From positions 1 through 64,000 of the forward strand of contig CACDEB010000003.1 in assembly GCA_902551755.1 (NCBI GenBank): a stretch of DNA of 64,000 nt, read 5' to 3'. Below the pieces are notes generated by a model. That model ran no database searches. It saw only the letters and a list, made by a program, of their open reading frames with translations, and was not told the origin of the DNA. Each line of letters starts with the position of its first letter. Position 1 is the first letter of the stretch. Source of the stretch: an uncultured Pelagibacteraceae bacterium. GTDB taxonomy: Bacteria > Pseudomonadota > Alphaproteobacteria > Pelagibacterales > Pelagibacteraceae. Positions 56,707 through 64,000 of the stretch are shown piece after piece. The translations under genes were made by a program, and so were the position numbers.

Positions 56707-58935
56707 TTAAAAAGTTGTACCAATATTAAATTGAAAAGTCTGTGTCTCATCAGTATCTATTTTTGATATTGGTTGAGCTAATGTGAAAGTAAAAGGTCCT
56801 ATAGGCGAGAACCATTCAAGACCAACACCTGTTGAACTTCTTATATGACTTGAGTCACCGACAGCACTTGAATAATCAACTCCCCATACATTAGCAGCAT
56901 CTATGAAATAATTAAAATCTACACTTTGGAAACTTGGAAATAAAAACGGCAAATTTGATTGAAAATTTAAGGAAGCAGCATAATTTCCACCTACATGGTC
57001 GTTAGCATCAACTGGACCGATTTTACCAGACCTAAAACCCCTTAATCTTTTTCTTGGTAAATTTATACGTTCAGATATTCTTACATCATCTGATAAACCT
57101 GTGACTGATCTTAAATACAAACCTATGCTAGTGTTGATCTCATTAAATGAATTGTAGCTATCAATTTGATATCCATTAAGAAGTGTATTACTTTCAGATA
57201 TTAATGGTATGTTTTGAGTAAATTTAGATTGAAAACCATCAGTTGTTTGAAACCTTTGATTTCTTTTATCTAAATCTAAAACATAGCCAATATTAGTTGT
57301 AAAGTAAGTTCCCTCTTGTTTTTTTAGATTAGCACTTGCGCCTGAATTTGTTGTTAATTGTTCGTAGGACGTTCTAAAGGTAGGTCTAAAATAAAAATCA
57401 TCATACTGTTCAAATGCTGTTCCAATACTAAAGCCAGCATCAGTCGACTTATAACCAAAATCTGTGAGTTTATCTGTATCTGTAATAAATATATCCGTAC
57501 TAAGAGCTTTATCTGAGTAATTAAAGTTTGGATTAGTTACTGTAAAATTTCCCCTTATACGTTCTTCGCTTATTCTTAAGCCAGTTGATAATTTTACGCC
57601 TTTTCCAAGAAAATTGTTTTCTGAAACTGAAAATGCTGCCGTACCACCATCAGAACCAACTCCTGCACCAACAAGAATTTCACCCGTTGCTTTTTCTTCA
57701 ACAGTAATATTTATATTTTTCAAATTACCATCTTGTGTGTCGACTATCTCACTTTTAACATTTTGAAATATGTTTCTGGATCTTAAATTATTTAAAGATT
57801 TTGCATGAAGTAGTTTATTAAAAGGGTCGCCTTCGTCTACTTCCAACATATCTCTTATAACTCTTTCCTCAGTAATATTATTACCTAATACATTAATCTT
57901 TTTGACATAAAATTTTTCACTTTCTTTAACTATAAAAGATATATCTAATTCATTGTCCCCAATTATTTCAGTTTCAATACTTGCATCAATAAAATCATAT
58001 AACCTTGAAACTGAAATTTGATCTATTTGCTTTACTACTTTATTAAGTTTATTTAATGAGTATCTCTCTTCTTTTAAATCTATTAAAATATTTTCTACTT
58101 CTTCAAAATCTTTTTCATCGAAATCGTCTGGTAGAACAAGTTTTGTATTTCTAATTGTATAAATATTTCCAGAATTTATATTGTAAATTAAGTTAAAATA
58201 ATTGTCATTAAAGATTGCAGACGAATTTTTAATCTTAACGTTATAAAAACCTTTGTTAAGGTAAAATTTTTCTAGTAGTCTTAAATCAAGGTTAATTTGT
58301 TCAGGATTTAGATATTTTTTGTTTGAAATAAATTTCCAAAATTTGCTCTCTTCACTGACTATTATATTCTTCAATTTTCTATCTTTATAAAATTTTTCAC
58401 CGGTAAAAATTATATTTTTGATTAACGTTTTTTCACCTAAATCTATATTATAAATTAAATCCACTGTTTCATTGTCATTGTCTTTCATTGAAACATCAAC
58501 TTTATTAAAGTAATAACCTGCACTATTTAAAGCATTTTTAATTTTTTTTATGTCTTGTTGAGCTAAAAAATTCACATAAGGACTTTTTTCTTTAATACTT
58601 AAATTTTTTAAAATTGATTTTTTTGTTTTTTCAGCCTTAACACCGTTCAATATAATTTTTTGAACAACTTTTCTTTCTTCAACAGTTACAATTAAAGTAT
58701 CGCCTTGTAGATTAAATTTTATATCTGAAAAAAAATTGGTACTATATAAATCCAATAGAATATCATTTAATTGTTCTTGAGAATAATCTTTACCTAACTC
58801 TATTCCACCGAAAGTAACAATAGTTTCTTTTGTAATACGATTGTTATTTTTTACTTGAATTTTGTTTATTATATCTGCGTATGCAGATGCTAATGCAATT
58901 TTAAATATAAATAAAATTATTAATATGTATTTCAT
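56707..58935 (-). CDS. bamA: Outer membrane protein assembly factor BamA
   Basis: 742-residue outer-membrane insertase. The signal peptide is about residues 1-20. Five POTRA domains follow to about 410, for example the fourth and fifth with DISFIVKESEKFYVKKINVLGN and VEEKATGEILVGAGVGSDGG. The C-terminal barrel contains the loop-6 motif region RGFRSGKIGP and ends in a phenylalanine (NIGTTF). Its start overlaps the dxr stop; the rseP gene usually between them is absent here. Confidence 0.94.
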   Translation of the reverse strand: MKYILIILFIFKIALASAYADIINKIQVKNNNRITKETIVTFGGIELGKDYSQEQLNDILLDLYSTNFFSDIKFNLQGDTLIVTVEERKVVQKIILNGVKAEKTKKSILKNLSIKEKSPYVNFLAQQDIKKIKNALNSAGYYFNKVDVSMKDNDNETVDLIYNIDLGEKTLIKNIIFTGEKFYKDRKLKNIIVSEESKFWKFISNKKYLNPEQINLDLRLLEKFYLNKGFYNVKIKNSSAIFNDNYFNLIYNINSGNIYTIRNTKLVLPDDFDEKDFEEVENILIDLKEERYSLNKLNKVVKQIDQISVSRLYDFIDASIETEIIGDNELDISFIVKESEKFYVKKINVLGNNITEERVIRDMLEVDEGDPFNKLLHAKSLNNLRSRNIFQNVKSEIVDTQDGNLKNINITVEEKATGEILVGAGVGSDGGTAAFSVSENNFLGKGVKLSTGLRISEERIRGNFTVTNPNFNYSDKALSTDIFITDTDKLTDFGYKSTDAGFSIGTAFEQYDDFYFRPTFRTSYEQLTTNSGASANLKKQEGTYFTTNIGYVLDLDKRNQRFQTTDGFQSKFTQNIPLISESNTLLNGYQIDSYNSFNEINTSIGLYLRSVTGLSDDVRISERINLPRKRLRGFRSGKIGPVDANDHVGGNYAASLNFQSNLPFLFPSFQSVDFNYFIDAANVWGVDYSSAVGDSSHIRSSTGVGLEWFSPIGPFTFTLAQPISKIDTDETQTFQFNIGTTF

Positions 58936-60101
58936 TTTTTTTTGGATCTTACACTTAAAGTTCTCGTTTTCAATCTAACAAACTCATTTAATTTTTCAAT
59001 TTGAGCTAAATAATTTGGCTTTTGATGCTTGAATTTTGAAAAAAACGGTGAATTTATTAAAAGCTGAATTTTTGATGAAATATCCAAAAAATTAATTTTG
59101 TTTTTTAAAAAAAGACTCACGAGTTCATCATTTATTGAAACTAATATAGTATCAAATAAACTGTTTTTTTCTGTTATTTTTTTTAAAATTTTAATAACTG
59201 GAAACTTTTTTGAATCAACTTTTTGAAAGTTTAATGAATTTAGATTGATTATATTAATATCATTTGATTTTATAAATCTTTGGTTAGGTTCTCCTATGTA
59301 AATAGAATTTGAAATTGGAATCTTCATATTTGTGTCATGGGCAATTATTTTTATCAATCCATTTTTTAATTTTATAATTGCATGAACGTAAGATTTAGGG
59401 TGAATTAAAATATCAAATTTTTTTAACTCTATATCAAATATTTTTTTTGCTTCTATAACCTCAAAAACTTTGTTCATGAGTGTTGCTGAATCAACAGAAA
59501 TTTTTTTTCCCATTTTCCAATTTGGATGCTTGATTGCATCAATTGGGTTCATATTTTTTGTATTTTTTTTATTTAAAAAAGGACCTCCAGAGGCTGTTAA
59601 AATAATCTTTTCTATATCCGTTTTGTGATAATTTTTAATTACTGACCATATCGAAAAATGTTCTGAGTCAACGGGTATAAATTCAGTTTTATGTCTCTTT
59701 AGCTCTTTTTGAATCAATTCCCATCCACAAATTATTGATTCCTTGTTTGCAATAGCAATTCGTTTTGTTTTTTTAATAATATTAATTGTCGGTCTTAAAC
59801 CCTCAATTCCTGATATTGCAGACATGGTATAATCAGCTTTAACTTTTAGCTCTTTATCAATTTTATTAAAATCTGAAAATATTTTAATTTTTCTAAATCT
59901 TTTTTTTAATATTTCATATTTTTTTTTGTTGGTGACTACAATGTGTTTTACTTTAAAAGTTTTAATTTGTTTCGATATAAGATTAATGTTTTTATCTGTA
60001 GATAATAAAAGAATTTTAAATTTATTCTTATCTTTCCTAATTATTTCTAAAGTTTGTTTTCCAATTGATCCGGTTGACCCTAATATTATAATTTTTTTCA
60101 T
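58932..60101 (-). CDS. dxr: 1-deoxy-D-xylulose 5-phosphate reductoisomerase
   Basis: 389-residue NADPH enzyme of the non-mevalonate isoprenoid pathway. The nucleotide-binding loop is ILGSTGSIGKQTLEI (5-19). The substrate and metal region contains ANKESIICGW, PVDSEHFSI, LTASGGPF and HPNWKMGKKISVDSATLMNK. Works upstream of IspDF (36034-37149); the product chain feeds UppS two genes away. Four-base overlap with bamA. Confidence 0.95.
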   Translation of the reverse strand: MKKIIILGSTGSIGKQTLEIIRKDKNKFKILLLSTDKNINLISKQIKTFKVKHIVVTNKKKYEILKKRFRKIKIFSDFNKIDKELKVKADYTMSAISGIEGLRPTINIIKKTKRIAIANKESIICGWELIQKELKRHKTEFIPVDSEHFSIWSVIKNYHKTDIEKIILTASGGPFLNKKNTKNMNPIDAIKHPNWKMGKKISVDSATLMNKVFEVIEAKKIFDIELKKFDILIHPKSYVHAIIKLKNGLIKIIAHDTNMKIPISNSIYIGEPNQRFIKSNDINIINLNSLNFQKVDSKKFPVIKILKKITEKNSLFDTILVSINDELVSLFLKNKINFLDISSKIQLLINSPFFSKFKHQKPNYLAQIEKLNEFVRLKTRTLSVRSKKK

Positions 60102-60104
60102 TAT

Positions 60105-60761
60105 TTAAAAGAGAGATATTATTATAAAACCTATTGGAAGAGCAAATATTGAACCATCAATCCTGTCCAATAGTCCTCCATGACCAGGTATTAAATTTCC
60201 AGTATTTTTTATTTTAGCTCTTCTTTTGAAATAAGAGATAAATAAATCTCCTAGCTGACAAATTAAAGAGATAAAAAAAGGTATGAAGACTAAAGCTTCA
60301 ATTTGTAATCTAACAAAGAGTAGATCGCCAAAATATAAATATATTACAAAAAAACCAACGTAGGATAAAATAAAAGAACCTATTGATCCAGATATAGTCT
60401 TATTGGGACTAATCTTAGTCAGTTTTTTTCCACCGAAAGTTTTTCCAAACACATATCCTCCAATGTCTGAAAAAACACAAATCATTAGTATTGTTAAAAA
60501 GAAGTATTTATCAATAACGAAAACATTAAAACAAATGATAAACGCCATTAAAAGATACATTAAAAAAAGTACAATATGGATTATACGGTAAACTTTCTTA
60601 AATCTTATTTTTTCAATAACTTTAATCCATTCAATCCAACTCAATATTACCACAATGAATAATATACTCAAAAAAATATAATCATAAATTAAAGCACTTA
60701 GAAATACTAAGCTAATTAAAAAAAGTGATGAGATAGATCTTTTAAGTAATTCTGACCTCAT
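60105..60761 (-). CDS. cdsA: Phosphatidate cytidylyltransferase CdsA
   Basis: 218-residue membrane enzyme making CDP-diacylglycerol, the precursor of phosphatidylglycerol and phosphatidylethanolamine. Several hydrophobic helices; the family signature occurs near the C-terminus, S-x-x-K-R-x-x-x-K-D as SYFKRRAKIKNTG followed by IPGHGGLLDRIDGS. The length is on the short side (about 265 usual). Consumes CTP made by PyrG and phosphatidic acid such as DagK makes. Confidence 0.92.
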   Translation of the reverse strand: MRSELLKRSISSLFLISLVFLSALIYDYIFLSILFIVVILSWIEWIKVIEKIRFKKVYRIIHIVLFLMYLLMAFIICFNVFVIDKYFFLTILMICVFSDIGGYVFGKTFGGKKLTKISPNKTISGSIGSFILSYVGFFVIYLYFGDLLFVRLQIEALVFIPFFISLICQLGDLFISYFKRRAKIKNTGNLIPGHGGLLDRIDGSIFALPIGFIIISLF

Positions 60762-61432
60762 TATATTTTTCCGAAATTTCTTTTGATACTGCTAAATTTT
60801 TTCACTATCTTGTTTAAATCTTTATCCTTGAAATCTGGCCATAGTTTTTTTTCAAAAAATATCTCAGTATATGCGGCTTGCCATAAAAGAAAATTACTAA
60901 GTCTTTGAGTATTCCCTGTTCGAATAAGAATTTCAGGATCTGGGATATTTTTTGTATATAAATTTTTATTAATATCATTTTCTGAGATCTTGCTTCTTTT
61001 CCCCAACTTATTAAAAGCATATACTATTTCTTTTTTAGATCCATAATTTAGGGCTAGGTTGATCTGAAGTTTTGTATTTCTTACCGTTTTTTTTTCAGCA
61101 AAATCTAATAGTTTATTCAGTTTATTATAAAATCTTTTCTCCCCTAAAATTTTTATCTTTATTTTTTCGTTATTTAATTTTTCTAATTTTTCAGTCAAGT
61201 AAATTTCCAAAAGTCTAAACAAATAGCTTCGTTCTTTTAAAGGTCTTTTCCAGTTCTCAGTTGAAAATGCATATAAAGTAAGAAACTTTATCTTTTTTTT
61301 TACACAATATTTTATGACCATTTCAACAGTTTTTAGTCCCTCTTTATGACCCAAATTTCTTGAGTTTTTATGTTTTAAACCCCATCGACCATTTCCATCC
61401 ATTATTATGGCCATATGTTTTATAGGGTTCAT
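60761..61432 (-). CDS. uppS: Undecaprenyl diphosphate synthase UppS
   Basis: 223-residue cis-prenyltransferase making the lipid carrier for peptidoglycan and lipopolysaccharide. Key blocks: HMAIIMDGNGRWG (catalytic D in MDGNGRW), LTLYAFSTENWKRP, LALNYGSKKEI, PDPEILIRTGNTQRLSNFLLWQAAYTE. The residue after RTG is N rather than the usual G, a small change. One-base overlap with cdsA and four-base overlap with frr. Confidence 0.94.
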   Translation of the reverse strand: MNPIKHMAIIMDGNGRWGLKHKNSRNLGHKEGLKTVEMVIKYCVKKKIKFLTLYAFSTENWKRPLKERSYLFRLLEIYLTEKLEKLNNEKIKIKILGEKRFYNKLNKLLDFAEKKTVRNTKLQINLALNYGSKKEIVYAFNKLGKRSKISENDINKNLYTKNIPDPEILIRTGNTQRLSNFLLWQAAYTEIFFEKKLWPDFKDKDLNKIVKKFSSIKRNFGKI

Positions 61433-61980
61433 ATAGTCATTATTTCTTTTTCTTTAGTTGTAACTTTTTCATCAACTTTTTTAACAAAGTTGTCGGTATA
61501 TGTTTGAATTATTTTTTCAAATTTTTTTTCGTCATCTTCACTTATTTCTTTTGATTTTAGTTTCTTCTTTAATTCATCATTTCCCTCTCTTCTAATATTT
61601 CTTATTGAAACTTTACATTTTTCACCCATGGTTTTAATTACCTTTTTAATCTCAACTCTTCTTTCCTCACTTAAATCTGGTATAGGCAATCTTACTAACT
61701 GACCATCTATTTGAGGATTTAAACCTAGGTCTGATTTTTTTATTGCTGAGTCTAATAAAGTGACATTATTTGCATCCCAGACTTGAATATTTATTGTTCT
61801 TGGTTCAGGCGTTGTGATTGTCGCTAATTGATTAATTGGCATTTTTTGTCCATATACATCTACTTTAATTAAATCAAGCATACTTGCATTTGCTCGACCA
61901 GTTCTTAAAGATGCTAACTCTTTTACAAAAACATCAAACGTTTTGGTCATTTTTTGGTTATACAAGTCTTCTTTAAACAT
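61429..61980 (-). CDS. frr: Ribosome recycling factor
   Basis: 183-residue factor that splits ribosomes after termination together with EF-G. Family text: LASLRTGRANASMLDLIKVDVYG, TITTPEPRTINIQVWD, LVRLPIPDLSEERRVEIKKVI and RNIRREGNDELKK. Its start overlaps the tsf stop by one base. In most bacteria pyrH stands between these two genes; here it does not. Confidence 0.95.
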   Translation of the reverse strand: MFKEDLYNQKMTKTFDVFVKELASLRTGRANASMLDLIKVDVYGQKMPINQLATITTPEPRTINIQVWDANNVTLLDSAIKKSDLGLNPQIDGQLVRLPIPDLSEERRVEIKKVIKTMGEKCKVSIRNIRREGNDELKKKLKSKEISEDDEKKFEKIIQTYTDNFVKKVDEKVTTKEKEIMTI

Positions 61981-62831
61981 TATTCACCAATTTTAATTCT
62001 AATAAAATCCTTTATCTTTAAACTTTTTGAATCAACTTTTGATAAAACATCTTTTACTTTTAATTTAGGATCCATAACCCAGTCTTGAGTTAATAGACTA
62101 TTATCTTCTTTAAATTTATTAATTTTGCCAAGACTTATTTTTTCAGCAATTTCTTTAGGTTTGCCAAGATTCTTAAGTTCTTCTTCAACAATTTTTTTTT
62201 CTTTTTCAATAACATCATCTTTGATATCTTTTTTATCTACTACCATTGGGTTTGATGCAGCAATATGCATTGAGAGTTGTTTTCCAAATTGCTCAATATC
62301 TTTTGAGATCTTTTCAAATTCTAAACTTACAACAACACCGAGTTTAGATAGATTACCTTTAACTATTGAATGATTATAGGTAAAAATTTTTGATTTAGAG
62401 TTTTCTAATGTTTTTGATCTTCCAATAGTAATTTTTTCACCAATTTTTGCTATTAAATCGACCAAATTTTGAGATACAGTTGATCCATTTTTCATTTTAC
62501 TATTATTGAGTTTTTCTATATCAGAATTTACAAAGTTATTTATCTCTCCAATTTCTTTAGTAAAATTTAAAAAATCATCATTTTTAGCAACAAAATCTGT
62601 CTCACAATTGATTTCAATTATAGATGTTTTTTTTTCATCACCACAAATAAATACAAGACCTTCATTGGCCTCTCTGGACATTTTTTTTGAAGCTTTTGAA
62701 ATACCTTTTATTCTTAAAATTTCAATTGCTTTATCTAAATCTCCTGAAGCCTCCTTCAACGCGTTATTGCAATCCTTAAAACCTGCACCAGTGGTACTTC
62801 TTAACTTTTTTACACTTTCAAGATCACTCAT
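61980..62831 (-). CDS. tsf: Translation elongation factor Ts
   Basis: 283-residue nucleotide exchange factor of EF-Tu. The N-terminal UBA-like domain has [20 protein letters not shown], the core the highly conserved [12 protein letters not shown] and [11 protein letters not shown]. The C-terminal part has the [15 protein letters not shown]-type ending. Lies three bases after rpsB, the universal rpsB-tsf pair. Confidence 0.95.
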   Translation of the reverse strand: MSDLESVKKLRSTTGAGFKDCNNALKEASGDLDKAIEILRIKGISKASKKMSREANEGLVFICGDEKKTSIIEINCETDFVAKNDDFLNFTKEIGEINNFVNSDIEKLNNSKMKNGSTVSQNLVDLIAKIGEKITIGRSKTLENSKSKIFTYNHSIVKGNLSKLGVVVSLEFEKISKDIEQFGKQLSMHIAASNPMVVDKKDIKDDVIEKEKKIVEEELKNLGKPKEIAEKISLGKINKFKEDNSLLTQDWVMDPKLKVKDVLSKVDSKSLKIKDFIRIKIGE

Positions 62832-62834
62832 TTA

Positions 62835-63605
62835 TTAATTAATTTTTTTTTTTGGTGAAATAGAGGGGGATTTAGGTGTTGTCACTTTTTGTTCGCCATT
62901 TTTTTTTGTATCTTCAGGAATATTTTTCCTAGCATTACTAATTGTCTCTTTTACCAAAGAACAATAGAGATCAATTGATCTTCTGGCATCGTCGTTTCCT
63001 GGTATTGGAAAATCAATACCTTCTGGATCTGAATTCGTATCAAGTATAGCAATTATCGGAATATTTAATTTTATAGACTCTTTTATCGCAAGTGACTCAT
63101 AGTTTGTATCAATTATGAAAACCAAATCAGGAACTTTTTTCATGTCAGATATACCCCCTAAAGATCTTTGGAGTTTATCTCTTTGAATGCTCATTTTTAA
63201 AAGTTCCTTTTTTGTGAATCCTCTATTTTCTGATTTTAAGTCAGTATTTATTTTTTGGAGTTTTTTAATAGAATTTGATATAGTGCCCCAATTAGTTAAC
63301 ATTCCTCCCAGCCATCGATAATTTACAAAATATTGATCAGTGGATTTCGCCAACTCAGCAATAGCCTCTGAAGCTTGTTTTTTTGTTGAGATGAACAAAA
63401 TCTTCCCATTGTTTGTAATAGTTTCATAGATTTTTTCTAAAGCTTTATTGGTAAGTTCAAGAGTTTGAGTTAAATCAATAATATGAACAGAGTCTCTTTT
63501 GCCAAAAATATATTTCTTCATTTTTGGATTCCATCTCAATGTTTTATGACCTAGATGTACTCCTGCTTCTAAAAGTTGTTGTATTGATAAGTTAGGTATC
63601 TTCAT
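62835..63605 (-). CDS. rpsB: 30S ribosomal protein S2
   Basis: 256 residues counted from the ATG at 63605. An upstream ATG at 63641 would add twelve residues not seen in the family, whereas the chosen start gives the normal opening with [20 protein letters not shown]. Other S2 blocks are [25 protein letters not shown] and [15 protein letters not shown]. The C-terminal tail is lysine- and proline-rich. A possible regulatory fold lies in its leader (63614-63652). Confidence 0.96.
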   Translation of the reverse strand: MKIPNLSIQQLLEAGVHLGHKTLRWNPKMKKYIFGKRDSVHIIDLTQTLELTNKALEKIYETITNNGKILFISTKKQASEAIAELAKSTDQYFVNYRWLGGMLTNWGTISNSIKKLQKINTDLKSENRGFTKKELLKMSIQRDKLQRSLGGISDMKKVPDLVFIIDTNYESLAIKESIKLNIPIIAILDTNSDPEGIDFPIPGNDDARRSIDLYCSLVKETISNARKNIPEDTKKNGEQKVTTPKSPSISPKKKIN

Positions 63606-63613
63606 AATTTTTC

Positions 63614-63652
63614 CCGGTTGTACCACCAAAGCTATTTCCATTTAAGGACCGG
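63614..63652 (-). promoter_or_regulatory. Possible autoregulatory leader fold of rpsB
   Basis: On the minus strand CCGGT (plus 63648-63652) can pair with ACCGG (plus 63614-63618) nine bases before the rpsB start, with GGGA of the ribosome site right at the lower arm. The loop between them is 29 bases. GC-rich patches are rare in this DNA, and S2 leaders are self-regulated in many bacteria. The fold is short and unproven. Confidence 0.3.
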
Positions 63653-63727
63653 AGGTTATTAACCAAAAGCCTTGTGCGTATTTTCAAAGCGTTTTATAAA
63701 TTTATTAAGGTAAAGGCAAGAGATAAA

Positions 63728-64000
63728 TCAATGAATTGTTGTTGAAATTCCTTGATTCTTTATGAGATTCACAGTTTTTCTATCAATTAAACGCTTATCT
63801 TTAAGTTTTATTTTATACGCCTTGTCGCTTGATACAACATTGATATTTACCTCAACATCTCCGCCCTTTTTCAGCATTTTAGATAGTGTATCAATCTCGT
63901 CAACATTTTTTACTTTAAAACTTATTGAATTAATCGGTTTATTAATAAGATCATCTAATGAAATTATTTTTTTGACATTTAACCTTTTAGATTGAGGATC
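63728..64000 (-). CDS. dnaE: DNA polymerase III alpha subunit, C-terminal end (partial)
   Basis: The minus strand is open from the window edge to a TGA at 63728-63730, 90 residues. It reads like the OB-fold/C-terminal end of DnaE: NVDEIDTLSKMLKKGGDVEV, then NINVVSSDKAYKIKLKDKRL and KTVNLIKNQGIS, matching the family's pattern of a strand, a glycine turn and the closing helix. The plus-strand frame over the same bases is only its shadow. Family assignment rests on this short end, so it needs the upstream part for proof. Confidence 0.6.
   Translation of the reverse strand, partial: DPQSKRLNVKKIISLDDLINKPINSISFKVKNVDEIDTLSKMLKKGGDVEVNINVVSSDKAYKIKLKDKRLIDRKTVNLIKNQGISTTIH

Noticed and set aside
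63762-63995. 77-residue plus-strand open frame at the right edge
   Set aside because: It is the shadow of the minus-strand DnaE-like C-terminus, which has family-like sequence.

Overview
This is an AT-rich, almost completely gene-packed chromosomal segment of an alphaproteobacterium. Gene content and order point to the SAR11 clade (Pelagibacterales, Candidatus Pelagibacter-like). The signs are very low GC, tiny spacers, many start/stop overlaps, short versions of proteins, bifunctional IspDF, a LexA gene with a GAAC-N7-GAAC operator, the ntrY-ntrX-trkA-trkH order, and conserved alphaproteobacterial gene blocks with members missing. The assignment is inference from content; there is no rRNA gene here to prove it. 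I see no insertion sequence, prophage, CRISPR array or broken gene, and no gene-free stretch longer than about 180 bases.

Layout. 1-1915: end of a zinc uptake operon (znuC, cut by the window edge, znuB, zur). 1974-3769: four coupled genes, a small membrane protein, arsenate reductase, an aquaglyceroporin and a NUDIX hydrolase; the ArsC/aquaporin pair suggests arsenate reduction and arsenite exit. 3853-4235: a tiny lysine-rich protein and a strong hairpin. 4236-19177: a phosphate block. It holds ppx, ppk, sixA, phoB, phoU, pstBACS, an unknown exported protein, phoR, a glycosyltransferase (Agt type), a metallophosphoesterase (PlcP type) and a diacylglycerol kinase. 19178-24716: manC, ilvD, valS. 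24834-25034: tRNA-Cys and tRNA-Asn. 25037-29835: an XRE regulator and the aapJQMP amino-acid ABC transporter. 29998-36000: tRNA-Arg, trkH, trkA, ntrX, ntrY. 36034-44536: ispDF, pgpA and cinA-type pncC on the plus strand; ratA, lipA, ftsB, eno, kdsA, pyrG, secG and tpiA on the minus strand. 44593-52001: a PpiD-like protein, trpE-G-D-C, lexA, gltX. 51978-64000: the envelope and translation block lpxB, lpxI, lpxA, lpxD, fabZ, skp, bamA, dxr, cdsA, uppS, frr, tsf, rpsB and the end of dnaE.

The most interesting region is the phosphate block. Tandem 11-bp repeats with core TGTAACA (Pho-box-like) lie about 60-67 bp upstream of pstS, plcP and dagK. In the 98-bp spacer between the divergent plcP and dagK genes there are two such boxes, each pointing toward its own gene. 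This joins phosphate uptake and sensing, polyphosphate turnover and replacement of membrane phospholipids by glycolipids in one run of about 15 kb. An unrecognised exported protein between phoR and pstS, with a weaker in-phase repeat upstream, is the best candidate for something undescribed.

A second theme is reduction of conserved neighbourhoods. Compared with the usual alphaproteobacterial order, rseP is missing between dxr and bamA, pyrH between tsf and frr, pdh genes between ftsB and lipA, and moaC/moeA/comEC around lexA. PpiD seems to have lost its isomerase domain and NtrY its PAS domain. NtrX lacks the sigma-54 contact loop.
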